5,573 nt of DNA from Trueperaceae bacterium (GTDB lineage: Bacteria; Deinococcota; Deinococci; Deinococcales; Trueperaceae), in contig SLSQ01000133.1 of assembly GCA_007130355.1 (NCBI GenBank), positions 1 through 5,573 on the forward strand, read 5' to 3'. The position numbers and the translations under genes are program-made. Below the pieces are notes generated by a model. The model made no database searches, was not told where the DNA came from, and saw only the letters and a program-made list of their open reading frames with translations. The first letter of the stretch is position 1. Every line of letters starts with the position of its first letter. Shown here in pieces: positions 5,255-5,573 of the stretch.

Positions 5255-5573
5255 ATGCCGAACCCCCGCTCGCAGAACCGCCCGAACCGTCGTCCGTTCG
5301 ACCCGTTCGCCTTCGTGGCGGCGATCGCGCTCCTGGCGCTGACCGTCCTCGCCTTCGCCGCGGTCCCCGCTTCGGACTCCTCTGCGGGCGTCGCCGACAG
5401 CGGCGGACTCGTCGTTCCCGACGTGGGCGATTCCGGCGGGCTCGTGGTGCCGGACGTGGGCGACAGCGGCGGACTCGTGGTGCCCGACGTGGGCGACAGC
5501 GGCGGACTCGTGGTGCCCGACGTGGGCGACAGCGGCGGACTCGTGGTGCCCGACGTGGGCGACAGCGGCGGCC
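5255..5573 (+). CDS. Secreted or membrane-anchored protein with 11-residue tandem repeats (3' end beyond window)
   Basis: No family is recognised. The first 106 codons are present. Residues 1-17 are polar and basic (Arg5, 9, 12, 13). Residues 18-37 form one hydrophobic helix, FAFVAAIALLALTVLAFAAV. VPA-SD (37-41) is a good signal peptidase I site, with another possible site after GVA (45-47), just before the repeats. From Asp48 the protein is a perfect tandem array of DSGGLVVPDVG: five full copies and the start of a sixth at the window edge. The array is acidic (two Asp per unit), with short LVV strands between Gly/Asp/Ser turns, and could form a repetitive beta structure or a flexible stalk. 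The strong SD 6 nt upstream sets the start. Without the C-terminus, an anchor (LPXTG-like, OmpA-like, SLH) or catalytic domain cannot be excluded. Export is inferred from the signal sequence only. Confidence 0.85.
   Translation, partial: MPNPRSQNRPNRRPFDPFAFVAAIALLALTVLAFAAVPASDSSAGVADSGGLVVPDVGDSGGLVVPDVGDSGGLVVPDVGDSGGLVVPDVGDSGGLVVPDVGDSGG
5396..5573 (+). repeat. 33-bp in-frame tandem repeat array (5 copies plus 13 nt of a sixth)
   Basis: Copies occupy 5396-5428, 5429-5461, 5462-5494, 5495-5527 and 5528-5560, with a partial copy at 5561-5573. The last three full copies are identical in DNA. The first differs from them at two bases and the second at five, every difference being synonymous, including an AGC/TCC serine switch. 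The partial copy differs at one further synonymous base. The array touches the window edge, so its true copy number is unknown. Confidence 0.97.

Noticed and set aside
5255..5310. A Tat signal peptide suggested by NRRPFDPF
   Set aside because: The twin arginine is present, but the following residues (P-F-D) do not match the hydrophobic Tat consensus well. A Sec signal or membrane anchor is enough to explain it.
5396..5573. The 33-bp direct repeats as a CRISPR array
   Set aside because: The copies are immediately adjacent with no spacers, are in frame with a signal-peptide-bearing ORF, and vary only synonymously.
5396..5573. GDSGG as the active-site motif of a trypsin-like serine protease
   Set aside because: The five residues arise at every repeat junction. 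There is no catalytic His or Asp context and no protease fold in a repeat array.

Overview
The window is high-GC bacterial DNA with almost every interval used for coding. Gene content (methylglyoxal synthase, an OsmC-family protein, 5-formyltetrahydrofolate cyclo-ligase, an Lgt-like membrane enzyme and a large MalT/SARP-like regulator) and the way starts are signalled suggest a Deinococcota lineage, perhaps Truepera-like or an uncultured relative. Five genes carry a TANNNT-type -10 box only 6-7 nt before an ATG or GTG and have no Shine-Dalgarno sequence, which is the leaderless-mRNA pattern known in Deinococcus. Actinobacteria also use leaderless TANNNT promoters, so the phylum is an inference.

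Layout. Positions 1-259 (minus) hold the N-terminal part of an Lgt-like prolipoprotein diacylglyceryl transferase that runs off the left edge. It is divergent from mgsA (351-743, plus). A small helical hypothetical gene (789-1040, plus) follows and converges on an OsmC-family peroxidase-like gene (1088-1546, minus). OsmC is divergent from 5-formyltetrahydrofolate cyclo-ligase (1641-2240, plus) across a 94-bp gap with a central 18-bp inverted repeat. The cyclo-ligase tail overlaps, by 72 bp antisense, the 3' end of an 832-codon regulator (2169-4667, minus). That regulator has a decayed MalT/STAND NTPase head, a helical TPR-like middle and a C-terminal winged-helix plus BTAD-like region. A small SD-preceded gene (4725-4934, minus) lies just upstream of it on the same strand. 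After about 320 bp of mainly regulatory DNA with two palindromes comes a secreted or membrane-anchored protein gene (5255 to the right edge, plus). It turns into a 33-bp tandem repeat encoding DSGGLVVPDVG and is cut by the window end.

The genes are mostly single transcription units, not one operon. MgsA (methylglyoxal bypass), OsmC (peroxide/thiol stress) and the folate salvage enzyme are ordinary housekeeping or stress functions. The least ordinary items are the repeat protein with amino-acid-perfect but codon-diverged repeats, the regulator whose nucleotide-binding motif has lost its lysine, and the consistent leaderless start architecture. I see no mobile element, CRISPR array, rRNA or tRNA.
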